A stretch of DNA of 36,988 nt from an uncultured Erysipelotrichaceae bacterium (GTDB lineage: Bacteria > Bacillota_I > Bacilli_A > RF39 > UBA660). Of this stretch, positions 17,556 to 27,752 are shown piece after piece. How positions within the stretch are numbered: position 1 is the stretch's first letter; the number at the start of each line of letters is the position of its first letter. The DNA is taken from NCBI GenBank assembly GCA_902794075.1, contig CADBGE010000003.1:1-36988 (forward strand), read 5' to 3'. A program made the position numbers and the translations under genes. The notes below the pieces were generated by a model that was given only the letters and a program-made list of their open reading frames with translations, was not told where the DNA came from and did not search any database.

Positions 17556-18383
17556 TTAACCTCCCAATAAACTAGAAAAGAAAGAATTTAACCATAATTT
17601 ATAATTAATATTATATTTTAATTGTGCTAAATAAATTTCAATAATAGAAATAATTCTAATCAATTCTTCACTTAAAACATTTCTAAAAACATCATTTAAT
17701 CTCTCATCTGATTTTGACAAATATGAGATTATAATATTTTCAGATTCAATTAAATTATCTTTCATTATAGATTTGTCAGAATATTTATTTTTTACTAAAT
17801 CATTATAATTAATTAAAAAATTATTAGGATTTAATAAATAGTCAATAAAATCTAATGTATCATTATTCAATTGATATTTATAACTTTCTTCCTTTAAAGA
17901 TAAAATTTGGCATCTAGATACAATTGTATCTAAAATATTAAATCTATTATCAGTAAGTAAAAAAGCAATAATATTATCTTCTGGCTCCTCAAGAAATTTC
18001 AATATTGTATTTGCTGAATAATTATTTAATTTTTCAGCAGAATAGATAATATAAATTTTCTTATTATTATATAAAGATTTATTACTAAAATCTTTTTGTA
18101 AATCAATAATATCAGACTTTATTATAACTGTATTATCTGTTGAAATTACAGTTATATCAGGATAATTTCCTTCATCAATAAGTTTAATAATCTTGTTATT
18201 AGATTTATCTAAATCATCATATTCTAAATTACAAAGTATCATTTTAATAAAATCATAAACATAATTAGTATCACGTTCATAATTATCTAATTCAATTAAA
18301 TATGCATGAGATACCTTATTATTTTTAATAACATTATTAATATATTTTATATACATTTTTTTTACATTAGATAAATTATTCAT
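17556..18383 (-). CDS. holB: DNA polymerase III delta' subunit HolB
   Basis: Clamp-loader subunit of the replicative polymerase. The 275-aa product keeps the AAA+ fold, with SHAYLIE at the N-terminus, NTILKFLEEP and the SRC motif in IVSRCQIL (about residues 149-155), but has no Walker A, as expected for an ATP-inactive delta' subunit. The C-terminal collar domain is divergent. GAGGAT precedes the ATG; the ricT start follows two bases after the stop. In Bacillus tmk, yaaQ and yaaR precede holB; none is here. It acts with DnaX in the same operon. Confidence 0.92.
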   Translation of the reverse strand: MNNLSNVKKMYIKYINNVIKNNKVSHAYLIELDNYERDTNYVYDFIKMILCNLEYDDLDKSNNKIIKLIDEGNYPDITVISTDNTVIIKSDIIDLQKDFSNKSLYNNKKIYIIYSAEKLNNYSANTILKFLEEPEDNIIAFLLTDNRFNILDTIVSRCQILSLKEESYKYQLNNDTLDFIDYLLNPNNFLINYNDLVKNKYSDKSIMKDNLIESENIIISYLSKSDERLNDVFRNVLSEELIRIISIIEIYLAQLKYNINYKLWLNSFFSSLLGG

Positions 18384-18390
18384 AAAATCC

Positions 18391-18576
18391 TCACAACAAA
18401 AAATATTTAAAGAAAATTAAACCACAAATTCCAAATGGTCCTAAAATTGATATAGTAAAAATTGTTATATAATTTATAGGCAAAAATATATTATAACAAT
18501 TTGCAATATAATTAAAACCATAAAGAATAAAACAACTAAATATAATTCGCTTAATTATTATTTTTATTAATTTCAT
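18391..18576 (-). CDS. bofA: BofA-family protein (pro-sigma-K processing inhibitor)
   Basis: A 61-aa integral membrane protein. After a basic N-terminus (MKLIKIIIKRI) come two hydrophobic segments, with the BofA pattern FLPINYITIFTISILGPFGICGL near the C-terminus (compare the family's LPINPVTALI...LGVPGV). In Bacillus, BofA with SpoIVFA holds the intramembrane protease SpoIVFB inactive, controlling sigma-K activation in the mother cell. It sits just after recR, as in Bacillus (recR-yaaL-bofA, yaaL missing). GAGG precedes the ATG. Similarity is short, but position and pattern agree. Confidence 0.8.
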   Translation of the reverse strand: MKLIKIIIKRIIFSCFILYGFNYIANCYNIFLPINYITIFTISILGPFGICGLIFFKYFLL

Positions 18577-18615
18577 ATATCATTCCTCAGTAAAAGGTAT
18601 GATATTTTTATAAAA

Positions 18616-19212
18616 TTATTCAATTTCTTTTCTATCATTTAAAGCTCTTTCAAGCGTTAAACTATCAATATATTCAATTTCTGCACCTATAGGAACACCA
18701 TTTGCTAGTCTTGTTATTTTTATATTTAAATCATTTAATATTTTTTTAATATATAATGAAGTAGTTTCCCCTTCTATACTTGGTTTAAATGCAAAAATAA
18801 TTTCATCAAAATGTTCATTATGAATCCTATCAATTAATTTTTCTAAACCAATATCTTCAGGATTAATTCCATCTAACGGTGAAATCAAACCATCTAAAAC
18901 ATGATATTTACCCTTAAAAACCCCATTTTTTTCAAATAGAAAAACGCTTTTTGAGTCTTCAACAACACACAATTTATTATTATCTCTATCAATATCAGAG
19001 CAAATATAACATATATCATTCTCAGTTAATGTATTACATTTAGTACAATGTCTAATATTTAATTTAACATTTTTCAAACTATTTACAAACAAATCAACCT
19101 GATCATCGTCTAAATCTAAAATAGAGAAAGCAAACCTTTCAGCTGATTTTTCACCAATTCCAGGTAAATACTTAAATGTTTGTATTAATTTATTTAAACT
19201 ATCTGGATACAT
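18616..19212 (-). CDS. recR: recombination mediator protein RecR
   Basis: Works with RecF and RecO to load RecA at gaps. The 198-aa product has a helix-hairpin-helix (YLPGIGEKSAERFAF), a C4 zinc finger (CTKC...CYIC) and a Toprim domain starting with LCVVEDSKS. The frame extends to 19239, but the ATG at 19212 starts the family N-terminus MYPDSLNKLIQTF. It lies just after the ebfC stop at 19214, with AGGG inside ebfC as the ribosome site, so it is probably coupled. recF is also in the window, in the gyrase cluster. Confidence 0.97.
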   Translation of the reverse strand: MYPDSLNKLIQTFKYLPGIGEKSAERFAFSILDLDDDQVDLFVNSLKNVKLNIRHCTKCNTLTENDICYICSDIDRDNNKLCVVEDSKSVFLFEKNGVFKGKYHVLDGLISPLDGINPEDIGLEKLIDRIHNEHFDEIIFAFKPSIEGETTSLYIKKILNDLNIKITRLANGVPIGAEIEYIDSLTLERALNDRKEIE

Positions 19213-19213
19213 A

Positions 19214-19510
19214 TTAAAATAACCCTGGTATATTACCAAATTTACTCATTTTAGATTCTGTTGTTTTATCAATCTTTTTCATTGCATCATTTAATGCAAC
19301 AACAATCATATCCTCCAAAACTTCAATATCATCAGCATCAAATCCATCATCAGTATTTATATCAACTTTAACAATTTCTTTTGATCCTTTTACAGTAACT
19401 TTTACCAAAGAACTTTCCCCAGTAAATTCTGTATTATCTATTTCCTCTTTTACTTTTAACATATCTTTTTGTAAAGCTTGTGCTTGCTTTAACATAGCTT
19501 GCATATTCAT
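19214..19510 (-). CDS. ebfC: nucleoid-associated protein YaaK/EbfC
   Basis: Small dimeric DNA-binding protein of the YbaB/EbfC family, almost always encoded between dnaX and recR. The 98-aa product starts MNMQAMLKQAQALQKDM, with the usual N-terminal helix, a beta sheet with VTVKGSKEIVKVDI, and a C-terminal helix. AGGAGTGAT precedes the ATG at 19510, and dnaX ends 13 bases upstream. Confidence 0.96.
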   Translation of the reverse strand: MNMQAMLKQAQALQKDMLKVKEEIDNTEFTGESSLVKVTVKGSKEIVKVDINTDDGFDADDIEVLEDMIVVALNDAMKKIDKTTESKMSKFGNIPGLF

Positions 19511-19522
19511 ATAATCACTCCT

Positions 19523-21250
19523 TTATTCAACTTCTACAATATCTGATCCAAAAAGATCAATTGCACTACTAGATATTATATCATTTTTCTGAACTTCTTC
19601 AAATAAAAGTTCAGGTTCATTAACATATTCATATTTATTACCACTAGAAATATTACTTATATATTCTTTTTTTAATTCATTCCACTTTGAATCAGTAATA
19701 ATTGCAATATTTTTATTAGAATTAGTAATTTTATTATATATATTATTAATATTTATAATATTTGAAATATTTTGTTCAACTACAGCTGGAGAATCATAAC
19801 TAATAATAAAATTGTTTTTTCCACAGGCTCTAAGATTAGAATCTAGTAGCAAATTTACAACAGCTCCGACTTCCTGATCAAAAGAAAAATCTTTCAATAA
19901 TTCAAAATTTTCCTTTTCCTTATTTAAAAACATTTTACTTGCAGAAGCAAAAGTATTATTAATTCTTGCTTCAATAACTTCATTTAAATTTATAATATTA
20001 TTTTTGCTAAAATTATTCAAAGATATTTCTTCTAATTTTCCATCATCTGTAGCATCAATATTATTATCACTATTATAATTATTCAAATTAGAATCATTTA
20101 AAACAGTAATTTCATTATCATTTTTTTTACTAATATCACTATCATTACTATCATCATTATTATTGGTACTATGAGTATTTTCATTATAATAATTAGAATT
20201 TGAATTTAAAGAAAAAATATTATCATTTATAAATTCAAGAATAACCATTTCAATATATATTTTAGGTATACTGCTTCTTTTTATATCATATAATTTTTCA
20301 TTTAAAAGATTTACAAATTTTTGTAATAAGTCGACAGAAAAATCTAAATCAGTGTTATAAAGATAATAATTAACAATATAATCACGTAAAAAATTAATAA
20401 TTTGTATAATAATTTGAATAATATTTTTTCCACAGTTATTATATTCGTTTATTTTAGATAAAAATTCATTAATTTGACCATTCATAATATTAGAAATAAG
20501 TTTATAAATGTCATCATCTGAAATAATTCCATTTAAATCATTTAGAATGTCTATAGTTATTTTATCATCAGTATATGAAGACAATTTATCAAGCATCCCC
20601 AAAGCATCTCTCAAACCACCATCAGATAATATAGCAATTTTTTCTATAACATTTTTATCAACATTTAATTTTTCTTTTTTACAAACAAAATCTAATCTTT
20701 TTACAATATCATTATTTGAAATGCGATTAAAAGAAAAACATTGACACCTAGATACAATTGTATCTGGAACCTTTTGTTGATCAGTTGTTGCTAAAATAAA
20801 AATAGCATGTTCAGGTGGTTCTTCTAAAGTTTTTAAAAGAGCATTAAAAGCACCAATTGATAACATATGAACCTCATCTATTATATAAACTTTATATTTT
20901 AATTTTGCAGGTACTAAATTAATATTATTTTTCAATTCTCTTATTTCATCAACACCATTATTTGATGCAGCATCAATTTCAATTATATCAACACATTCAT
21001 CTGAAAAAGAAAAATTACACATATCACATTTTCCACATGCACAACCTTCAATATTATTTAAACAATTTATAGATTTTGCAAAAATTTTTGATATAGTTGT
21101 TTTTCCTGTTCCTCTCGGTCCAAAAAACATATATGCATGAGAAAAATTATTATTTATAATAGAATTTTTTAAAGTTTTAACAATAATATCTTGTCCAACT
21201 ACTGATTCAAAATCCCTAGGTCTATATTTTCTGTATAAAGCATGATACAT
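19523..21250 (-). CDS. dnaX: DNA polymerase III subunits gamma/tau DnaX
   Basis: Motor of the clamp loader. The 575-aa product has Walker A GPRGTGKT (residues 44-51), a C4 zinc module (Cys70, 72, 75 and 78), IIDEVHML (123-130) and the SRC motif (IVSRCQC, about 165-171). Domain III runs to about residue 340. A low-complexity Asn/Asp/Ser-rich linker (about 345-405) precedes the tau-specific C-terminal domain. An A8 run (20121-20128, codons 375-377) lies in the linker; a one-base slip to the -1 frame, or one extra A, reads UGA at once, giving a gamma-like product of about 377 aa. GGAGG precedes the ATG. An extended -10 lies upstream. Confidence 0.98.
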   Translation of the reverse strand: MYHALYRKYRPRDFESVVGQDIIVKTLKNSIINNNFSHAYMFFGPRGTGKTTISKIFAKSINCLNNIEGCACGKCDMCNFSFSDECVDIIEIDAASNNGVDEIRELKNNINLVPAKLKYKVYIIDEVHMLSIGAFNALLKTLEEPPEHAIFILATTDQQKVPDTIVSRCQCFSFNRISNNDIVKRLDFVCKKEKLNVDKNVIEKIAILSDGGLRDALGMLDKLSSYTDDKITIDILNDLNGIISDDDIYKLISNIMNGQINEFLSKINEYNNCGKNIIQIIIQIINFLRDYIVNYYLYNTDLDFSVDLLQKFVNLLNEKLYDIKRSSIPKIYIEMVILEFINDNIFSLNSNSNYYNENTHSTNNNDDSNDSDISKKNDNEITVLNDSNLNNYNSDNNIDATDDGKLEEISLNNFSKNNIINLNEVIEARINNTFASASKMFLNKEKENFELLKDFSFDQEVGAVVNLLLDSNLRACGKNNFIISYDSPAVVEQNISNIININNIYNKITNSNKNIAIITDSKWNELKKEYISNISSGNKYEYVNEPELLFEEVQKNDIISSSAIDLFGSDIVEVE

Positions 21251-21272
21251 TATAAAACCTCCATTCCCTTAT

Positions 21273-21281
21273 ATTATAACA
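21273..21281 (-). promoter_or_regulatory. extended -10 promoter for dnaX
   Basis: TGTTATAAT on the minus strand in the tadA-dnaX gap, about 20 bases before the dnaX start. No clear -35. Confidence 0.5.
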
Positions 21282-21296
21282 TAAAATAATGATTTG

Positions 21297-21746
21297 TTAC
21301 TTACTTCTCCGTTTTTTAAAAAAAGCACGTAATAATTCATTTGATTTATCAGAATTAAGATTTGTAATAAAATTTACAGAAGAATTATTTTTATCTGCAT
21401 CAAAAATACTCTTTATAATATTATAATTATTATCATCCCCATTTTTGTTAGCAGAATAAACATTCTTTATTCGTGATTGTTTAATTGCGCTTGCACACAT
21501 AGGACAAGGATCTAAAGTAATATAAATATCGCAATCAGTCAATCTCCAGTTATTAATTATTTTGCTTGCTTCATTTATTGCCAATATTTCAGCATGAGAA
21601 GTGCAACATTTATTTAATTCCTTTAAATTATGAGTTTTAGATATTATAGTATTATCTTTTACAATTACAGCACCTACAGGTATTTCATTTTTTTTAAATG
21701 CCTTTTCTGCTTCTTCAAATGCTATATTTAAATATTCATAATTCAT
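21297..21746 (-). CDS. tadA: tRNA adenosine(34) deaminase TadA
   Basis: Converts A34 of tRNA-Arg(ACG) to inosine. The 149-aa zinc deaminase has the catalytic HAEILAINEA (zinc His and proton-shuttling Glu) and PCPMCASAI (two zinc Cys). The N-terminal helix and IPVGAVIVKD are typical. GGAGG at 21751-21755 precedes the ATG; this Shine-Dalgarno directly abuts the T-run that ends the SRP RNA, so at least some tadA mRNA may come from read-through of that terminator. Confidence 0.97.
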   Translation of the reverse strand: MNYEYLNIAFEEAEKAFKKNEIPVGAVIVKDNTIISKTHNLKELNKCCTSHAEILAINEASKIINNWRLTDCDIYITLDPCPMCASAIKQSRIKNVYSANKNGDDNNYNIIKSIFDADKNNSSVNFITNLNSDKSNELLRAFFKKRRSK

Positions 21747-21756
21747 ATTTCCTCCA

Positions 21757-21836
21757 AAAAAAAGTGCACATGAAAGTTGGATTTTAAGGCTGCTATCTTC
21801 CGATCCTGACCTGTTTCAATCGCTTCCATTGCACGT
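21757..21836 (-). ncRNA. ffs: SRP RNA (4.5S-like, small form)
   Basis: Signal recognition particle RNA of about 80 nt. The conserved helix 8 core is intact: CAGGTCAGGATCGGAAGA then TAGCAGCC, including the GGAA tetraloop and the asymmetric A-rich internal loop that binds Ffh. The ends pair (GTGCAATGGAAG near 21835 with CTTTCATGTGCAC near 21764), and a T8 run ends the gene. It lacks the Alu domain of the roughly 270-nt Bacillus scRNA. It sits before tadA, whereas in Bacillus scr lies between tadA and dnaX. Confidence 0.93.
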
Positions 21837-21840
21837 AATT

Positions 21841-21869
21841 ATTTTAATATATTTAAATAAAAATGTAAA
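21841..21869 (-). promoter_or_regulatory. SRP RNA promoter
   Basis: TTTACA (21864-21869) and TAAAAT (21841-21846) on the minus strand with a 17-base spacer. The expected start is five to seven bases before the mature 5' end. Confidence 0.75.
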
Positions 21870-21893
21870 CATATTTTATAAAAAAACAAACAA

Positions 21894-21909
21894 TGTTTCA
21901 CGTGAAACA
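21894..21909. other. parS site (ParB-binding), copy 1
   Basis: TGTTTCACGTGAAACA is an exact match to the bacterial parS consensus (TGTTNCACGTGAAACA). It lies at the centre of a perfect 28-bp palindrome spanning 21888-21915. ParB/Spo0J loads here to organise and segregate the origin. On the minus strand the palindrome is followed by TTTGTTTTTTT, so it could also stop transcription. Confidence 0.9.
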
Positions 21910-21943
21910 TTGTTTATAAGTATATTTAAATAATATTAAAAAT

Positions 21944-21957
21944 ATTTCCCAGGAAAT
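21944..21957. other. Noc-binding-site-like palindrome, copy 1
   Basis: ATTTCCCAGGAAAT differs by one base from the Noc site ATTTCCCGGGAAAT. It lies in a 20-base block (21941-21960) repeated with one change at 21994-22013. Confidence 0.7.
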
Positions 21958-21996
21958 AATTTGATTAAAAAATAAAAATTATATAAACCCAAAAAT

Positions 21997-22010
21997 ATTT
22001 CCCGGGAAAT
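21997..22010. other. Noc-binding site, copy 2 (perfect)
   Basis: ATTTCCCGGGAAAT is an exact match to the known Bacillus Noc-binding site. Noc is a ParB paralogue that ties DNA to the membrane and blocks division over the nucleoid. Confidence 0.8.
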
Positions 22011-22025
22011 AATCCTTAAAAAATT

Positions 22026-22039
22026 ATTTCCCAAAAATA
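22026..22039. other. degenerate Noc-like half site
   Basis: ATTTCCCAAAAATA keeps one perfect half (ATTTCCC) and has lost the other. It is 29 bases from copy 2, centre to centre. Confidence 0.35.
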
Positions 22040-22062
22040 CAACTATAGTTAAATATTAATTA

Positions 22063-22078
22063 TGTTTCACGTGAAACA
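22063..22078. other. parS site (ParB-binding), copy 2
   Basis: A second exact TGTTTCACGTGAAACA, within a 22-bp perfect palindrome (22060-22081). Its centre is 169 bp from copy 1. It touches the outer edge of the gyrA terminator. Confidence 0.9.
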
Positions 22079-22080
22079 TA

Positions 22081-22110
22081 AAAAAATTAGATATTAAAAT
22101 CTAATTTTTT
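22081..22110 (-). terminator. terminator of gyrA, overlapping its stop codon
   Basis: AAAAAATTAGAT and ATCTAATTTTTT form a 12-bp stem around a six-base loop, ending in T6 on the minus strand. The upstream arm includes the last gyrA codons and the TAG stop. It isolates the parS cluster from gyrA transcription. Confidence 0.8.
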
Positions 22111-24557
22111 ATATCTTCATTATCAACATTTTCTTCTACGTCAGATTCCTTTTCAACTAAAGCAACAGTAGATACTTTCTGATTATCTTTTAAATTCATT
22201 AATCTTACTCCTTGAGTTGCTCTTTTTAAATTAGAAACTTGATCCAAAGGAAGTTTAATAATTGTGCCACTATCTGTCATAAGTATTAAATCAAGTTCTG
22301 CAATAGGATTAAAACATTTTAATGAAACCATTGTACCATTTTTTTCAGTAACATTATATGCTTTTACTCCTTTGCTTCCTCTATGAGTTAATCTATATTC
22401 ATCAATAAATGTCTTTTTTCCATATCCATTTTCAGTAATAATTAAAACCATATGACCAGGTTCTACTGCATCTGCACCAACAACCTTAGCACCATTAAGT
22501 TCAATTCCTTTTACACCTGAACTACTTCTTCCCATACATCTTATTTCATTTTCATCAAATCTGACCATTCTACCATTACTTGCACCTATAACAATTTCAT
22601 TTTTTCCACAAGTCTTTTTTACACTTATTAATTCATCGTCTTCTCTTAATACAATAGCTATCTTTCCACTTTTTCTTATATTATCAAATTCTTCAATTGC
22701 TGTTCTTTTAACAATTCCATTTTTTGTACAGAACATTAAATATTTCGTGAAATCATCATTTGGTGTAACGCTTAAAATAGAACTTATATTTTCTTCTTTT
22801 TCCAAAGGTAACAGATTAATAATAGGTAGTCCTTTAGATTGTCTTGAAAATTCGGGAACCTCATACCCTTTCATTCTATAAACTCTACCTCTATTTGAGA
22901 AGAATAATAAATAGTCATGTGTACTCATTGAAAGAATTCTTTCCACAAAGTCTTCTTCATTAGTAGTCATACCTTTTATTCCTACTCCTCCTCTATTTTG
23001 AGTTTTATATGTATCAGTTCTTAATCTTTTAATATATCCATTTTTTGTAAGATTAATAATAATATTTTCTTCAGGAATTAAAGATTCGTCTTCAATATAT
23101 TCAATAGCTGTCATATCAATATTAGTTCTTCTTTCATCACCATATTTTTGTTTAATTTCAAGAAGTTCATTTTTAATTACTTCAAGTATTTTTTCATCAC
23201 TTGCTAGTATTGATTTTAACTCTTCAATTAATTTTAATAAGTCTTGTAACTCATTTTCTATTTTTTCTCTTTCCAACCCAGTTAAACGTCTTAGTCTCAT
23301 TTCAAGTATAGCATTAGCTTGAATTTCAGTAAGAGAAAAACCTTTCATTAATCCTTCTCTAGCTTCATCATCAGATTTAGAACCTCTAATAACTTTAATA
23401 ACTGCATCTATATTATCAAGAGCTATTTTTAATCCCTCTAATATATGTACTCGTTTTTCTGCAACATCTAAATCAAATTTTGTTCTTCTTATAATTACTT
23501 CTTTTTGATACTCAATATACTTAGAAATTATATCTTTTAAACCAAGTGTCTTTGGAACACCTTGATCAAGCATTAAGAAAATAATTCCATAAGTAGTTTG
23601 AAATTGAGTATGCTTATATAATTTATTTAAAACAACTTGAGCATTAGCATCTTTTTTTAATGTTATAGTAATCTTAATTCCATCTTTTAAATCAGAGTGA
23701 TAATCCGCAATTCCTTCAATTGTTTTATTATGAACTAATTCAGCTACTTTATTTTTTAATTCTAAAGTATTAACACCATAAGGTACTTCATCAATTATAA
23801 TATATTGTTTTCCATTTGATTCTTCAATAGTAGCCTTACTTCTAATTGTTATAGTTCCTCTTCCTGTCTCATATGCTTTTTTTATTCCACTATTTCCAAG
23901 AATTGTAGCTCCTGTTGGAAAATCAGGGCCTTTTATATATTTCATTAATTCATCAAGTTCAATATCATGATTATCAATATATGCAACACAACCATCAATT
24001 ACTTCACTTAAATTATGTGGAGGAATGTTAGTTGCCATACCTACAGCTATTCCTGTAGTTCCATTTACAAGAATATTTGGAAATCTAGAAGGTAATACTT
24101 CTGGTTCTCTTTCACTTTCATCAAAATTTGGAGTAAAATTAACAGTATTTTTATTAATATTTCTTAATAACTCTAGAGAAATTTTTGATAATCTTGATTC
24201 AGTATAACGCATTGCTGCAGCCCCATAACCTTCAATATTACCAAAATTACCATGACCATCAACAAGCATATATCTATAAGAAAAATCTTGAGCCATACGA
24301 ACCATAGCTTCATAAATCGAAGAATCACCATGTGGATGATATTTACCCATAACATCTCCGACAATTCTTGCACTCTTTTTATGAGGTTTATCAGGAGTAT
24401 AACCAGATTCATACATAGAATATAAAATACGTCTGTGAACAGGTTTTAAACCATCTCTAAGATCAGGTAAAGCACGAGCAACTATAACACTCATTGAATA
24501 CTCTAAGAAAGAATCTTCAACCTCTTTAACTATATTATTTTTTTCTAATCTATCCAT
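22101..24557 (-). CDS. gyrA: DNA gyrase subunit A
   Basis: DNA-cleaving subunit of gyrase. The 818-aa product has the winged-helix region with the catalytic Tyr118 (AMRYTES). The quinolone-determining region reads [15 protein letters not shown], with Ser79 and Glu83 at the positions matching E. coli Ser83 and Asp87, so no target-site resistance change is seen there. The C-terminal pinwheel carries the GyrA box ([10 protein letters not shown]). AGGAGGG precedes the ATG, and gyrB ends nine bases upstream. The acidic tail ([17 protein letters not shown]) is normal for Firmicutes. Confidence 0.99.
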   Translation of the reverse strand: MDRLEKNNIVKEVEDSFLEYSMSVIVARALPDLRDGLKPVHRRILYSMYESGYTPDKPHKKSARIVGDVMGKYHPHGDSSIYEAMVRMAQDFSYRYMLVDGHGNFGNIEGYGAAAMRYTESRLSKISLELLRNINKNTVNFTPNFDESEREPEVLPSRFPNILVNGTTGIAVGMATNIPPHNLSEVIDGCVAYIDNHDIELDELMKYIKGPDFPTGATILGNSGIKKAYETGRGTITIRSKATIEESNGKQYIIIDEVPYGVNTLELKNKVAELVHNKTIEGIADYHSDLKDGIKITITLKKDANAQVVLNKLYKHTQFQTTYGIIFLMLDQGVPKTLGLKDIISKYIEYQKEVIIRRTKFDLDVAEKRVHILEGLKIALDNIDAVIKVIRGSKSDDEAREGLMKGFSLTEIQANAILEMRLRRLTGLEREKIENELQDLLKLIEELKSILASDEKILEVIKNELLEIKQKYGDERRTNIDMTAIEYIEDESLIPEENIIINLTKNGYIKRLRTDTYKTQNRGGVGIKGMTTNEEDFVERILSMSTHDYLLFFSNRGRVYRMKGYEVPEFSRQSKGLPIINLLPLEKEENISSILSVTPNDDFTKYLMFCTKNGIVKRTAIEEFDNIRKSGKIAIVLREDDELISVKKTCGKNEIVIGASNGRMVRFDENEIRCMGRSSSGVKGIELNGAKVVGADAVEPGHMVLIITENGYGKKTFIDEYRLTHRGSKGVKAYNVTEKNGTMVSLKCFNPIAELDLILMTDSGTIIKLPLDQVSNLKRATQGVRLMNLKDNQKVSTVALVEKESDVEENVDNEDIKN

Positions 24558-24566
24558 AAAACCCTC

Positions 24567-26504
<1,938 letters not shown>

Positions 26505-27617
26505 CTACTTTCTTTCCACAACACCATTTTTTACAATAAAAACAGCAGATTTATCAATATATTTCTTATTTATATTCTTTAAATCAGTTGTTGTAATTAT
26601 GCTTTGTGTATCATTATCATTAATAATTTTTAGCAATTTATTTCTCTTTTTTATATCAAGTTCACTAAATACATCATCAAATAATAATACTGGACTTGTT
26701 CCAGATATATCTTTAAAAATTGATATTTCAGATAATTTAAGAGACAAAACAGCTAATTTTTGTTGTCCTTGAGATCCAAAGTATTTTAAATCTTTATCAT
26801 TGTATTTAAAATAAAAATCATCTCTATGAGGACCATATATCGTCATACCATTATTGAGTTCTTTCATGTAATTTTTCTTATATGTGTATTTTAATTTTTT
26901 TCTTATATTTTCAACATCAAAATTATCAAAAACAACATTTGTTGTATATTCAATTGACAACAAAGATTTTTCCCCTATTTCATTATAAAATCTATTAATA
27001 TTTAAATTTACTAAATTAATATACTCACTTCTTTTTATATATATGTATACCGCTTTTTCAATTAATTTATCTGTAATTATATCAAGATAACTATTATCAG
27101 CAATATTATTATTAAAAAGAATTTTTAAATATTCATTTCTTGTTTTTAATAATTTGTTATATTCATTATAAATTTTAAGATATTCTCTTGATAATTGTGA
27201 AAGTTGAATATTTAATAAATTTCTTCTAACACCAGGAGATCCTTTAATTATTTCAATATCATCAGGGGTAAAAACAATAATATTTAAATAAGAAATATAA
27301 TCAGCTACTTTTTTAATACTAGTATTATTAACACTTAATTTTTTATCTTCATTAGAAACAATTATATTTAATTTATTTATAATATCTTCTTTTCGTATTG
27401 TTCCACCTATCTTACATTTATTTTTATTAAACATAATGATATTTTGATTCACTCCATCTCTATGAGACTTAGTAAGTGCTAATATTACGATAGCTTCTAA
27501 TATATTTGTTTTTCCTTGTGCATTATCCCCAATAAAAATATTCATATTTTTATCAAAAGAAATATCAAGTTTAGAATAATTTCTAAAATTAACTAATTTT
27601 AATTTTTTAATTTTCAT
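26505..27617 (-). CDS. recF: DNA replication and repair protein RecF
   Basis: SMC-like ATPase that with RecO and RecR loads RecA at single-strand gaps. The 370-aa product starts MKIKKLKLVNFRNYSKLDI and has Walker A GDNAQGKT (about residues 30-37), the signature GSQGQQKLAVLSLKL and Walker B VLLFDDVFSELD. The start overlaps the stop of a possible 8-codon leader ORF (ATGA overlap), and there is no other Shine-Dalgarno directly before it. An extended -10 lies about 70 bases upstream, so recF-gyrB-gyrA is probably one transcript. Confidence 0.98.
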   Translation of the reverse strand: MKIKKLKLVNFRNYSKLDISFDKNMNIFIGDNAQGKTNILEAIVILALTKSHRDGVNQNIIMFNKNKCKIGGTIRKEDIINKLNIIVSNEDKKLSVNNTSIKKVADYISYLNIIVFTPDDIEIIKGSPGVRRNLLNIQLSQLSREYLKIYNEYNKLLKTRNEYLKILFNNNIADNSYLDIITDKLIEKAVYIYIKRSEYINLVNLNINRFYNEIGEKSLLSIEYTTNVVFDNFDVENIRKKLKYTYKKNYMKELNNGMTIYGPHRDDFYFKYNDKDLKYFGSQGQQKLAVLSLKLSEISIFKDISGTSPVLLFDDVFSELDIKKRNKLLKIINDNDTQSIITTTDLKNINKKYIDKSAVFIVKNGVVERK

Positions 27618-27640
27618 TTAAAACTGCATAAAAGACACAT
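27614..27640 (-). CDS. possible 8-codon leader peptide upstream of recF
   Basis: AGGTGAT (27644-27650) is followed five bases later by an ATG that opens an ORF encoding MCLLCSFK, whose TGA overlaps the recF ATG. The only good Shine-Dalgarno near recF belongs to this ORF, so recF translation may depend on termination-reinitiation. It may also be chance in AT-rich DNA. Confidence 0.4.
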   Translation of the reverse strand: MCLLCSFK

Positions 27641-27685
27641 ATAATCACCTATCCCCTATTATGGTATTCCTATACATACATCAAC

Positions 27686-27694
27686 ATTATATCA
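27686..27694 (-). promoter_or_regulatory. extended -10 promoter for recF-gyrB-gyrA
   Basis: TGATATAAT on the minus strand, with no recognisable -35. It lies downstream of the comK terminator, giving a leader of about 65 bases before recF. Confidence 0.55.
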
Positions 27695-27718
27695 TAAATG
27701 GACGTTTAAAGCACTAAA

Positions 27719-27752
27719 AAAAGAAAAAATAGCCATTTTTTAGCTATTTTTT
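27719..27752 (-). terminator. terminator of the comK-like gene
   Basis: AAAAAATAGC and GCTATTTTTT form a 10-bp stem with a nine-base loop, followed on the minus strand by TTCTTTTTTT-type sequence. The upstream arm lies within the last codons of the gene. Confidence 0.75.

Noticed and set aside
21888-21915. 28-bp palindrome with downstream T run as merely a terminator of gyrA
   Set aside because: gyrA already has a strong terminator at 22081-22110, and the core is an exact parS repeated 169 bp away. A secondary terminator role remains possible.
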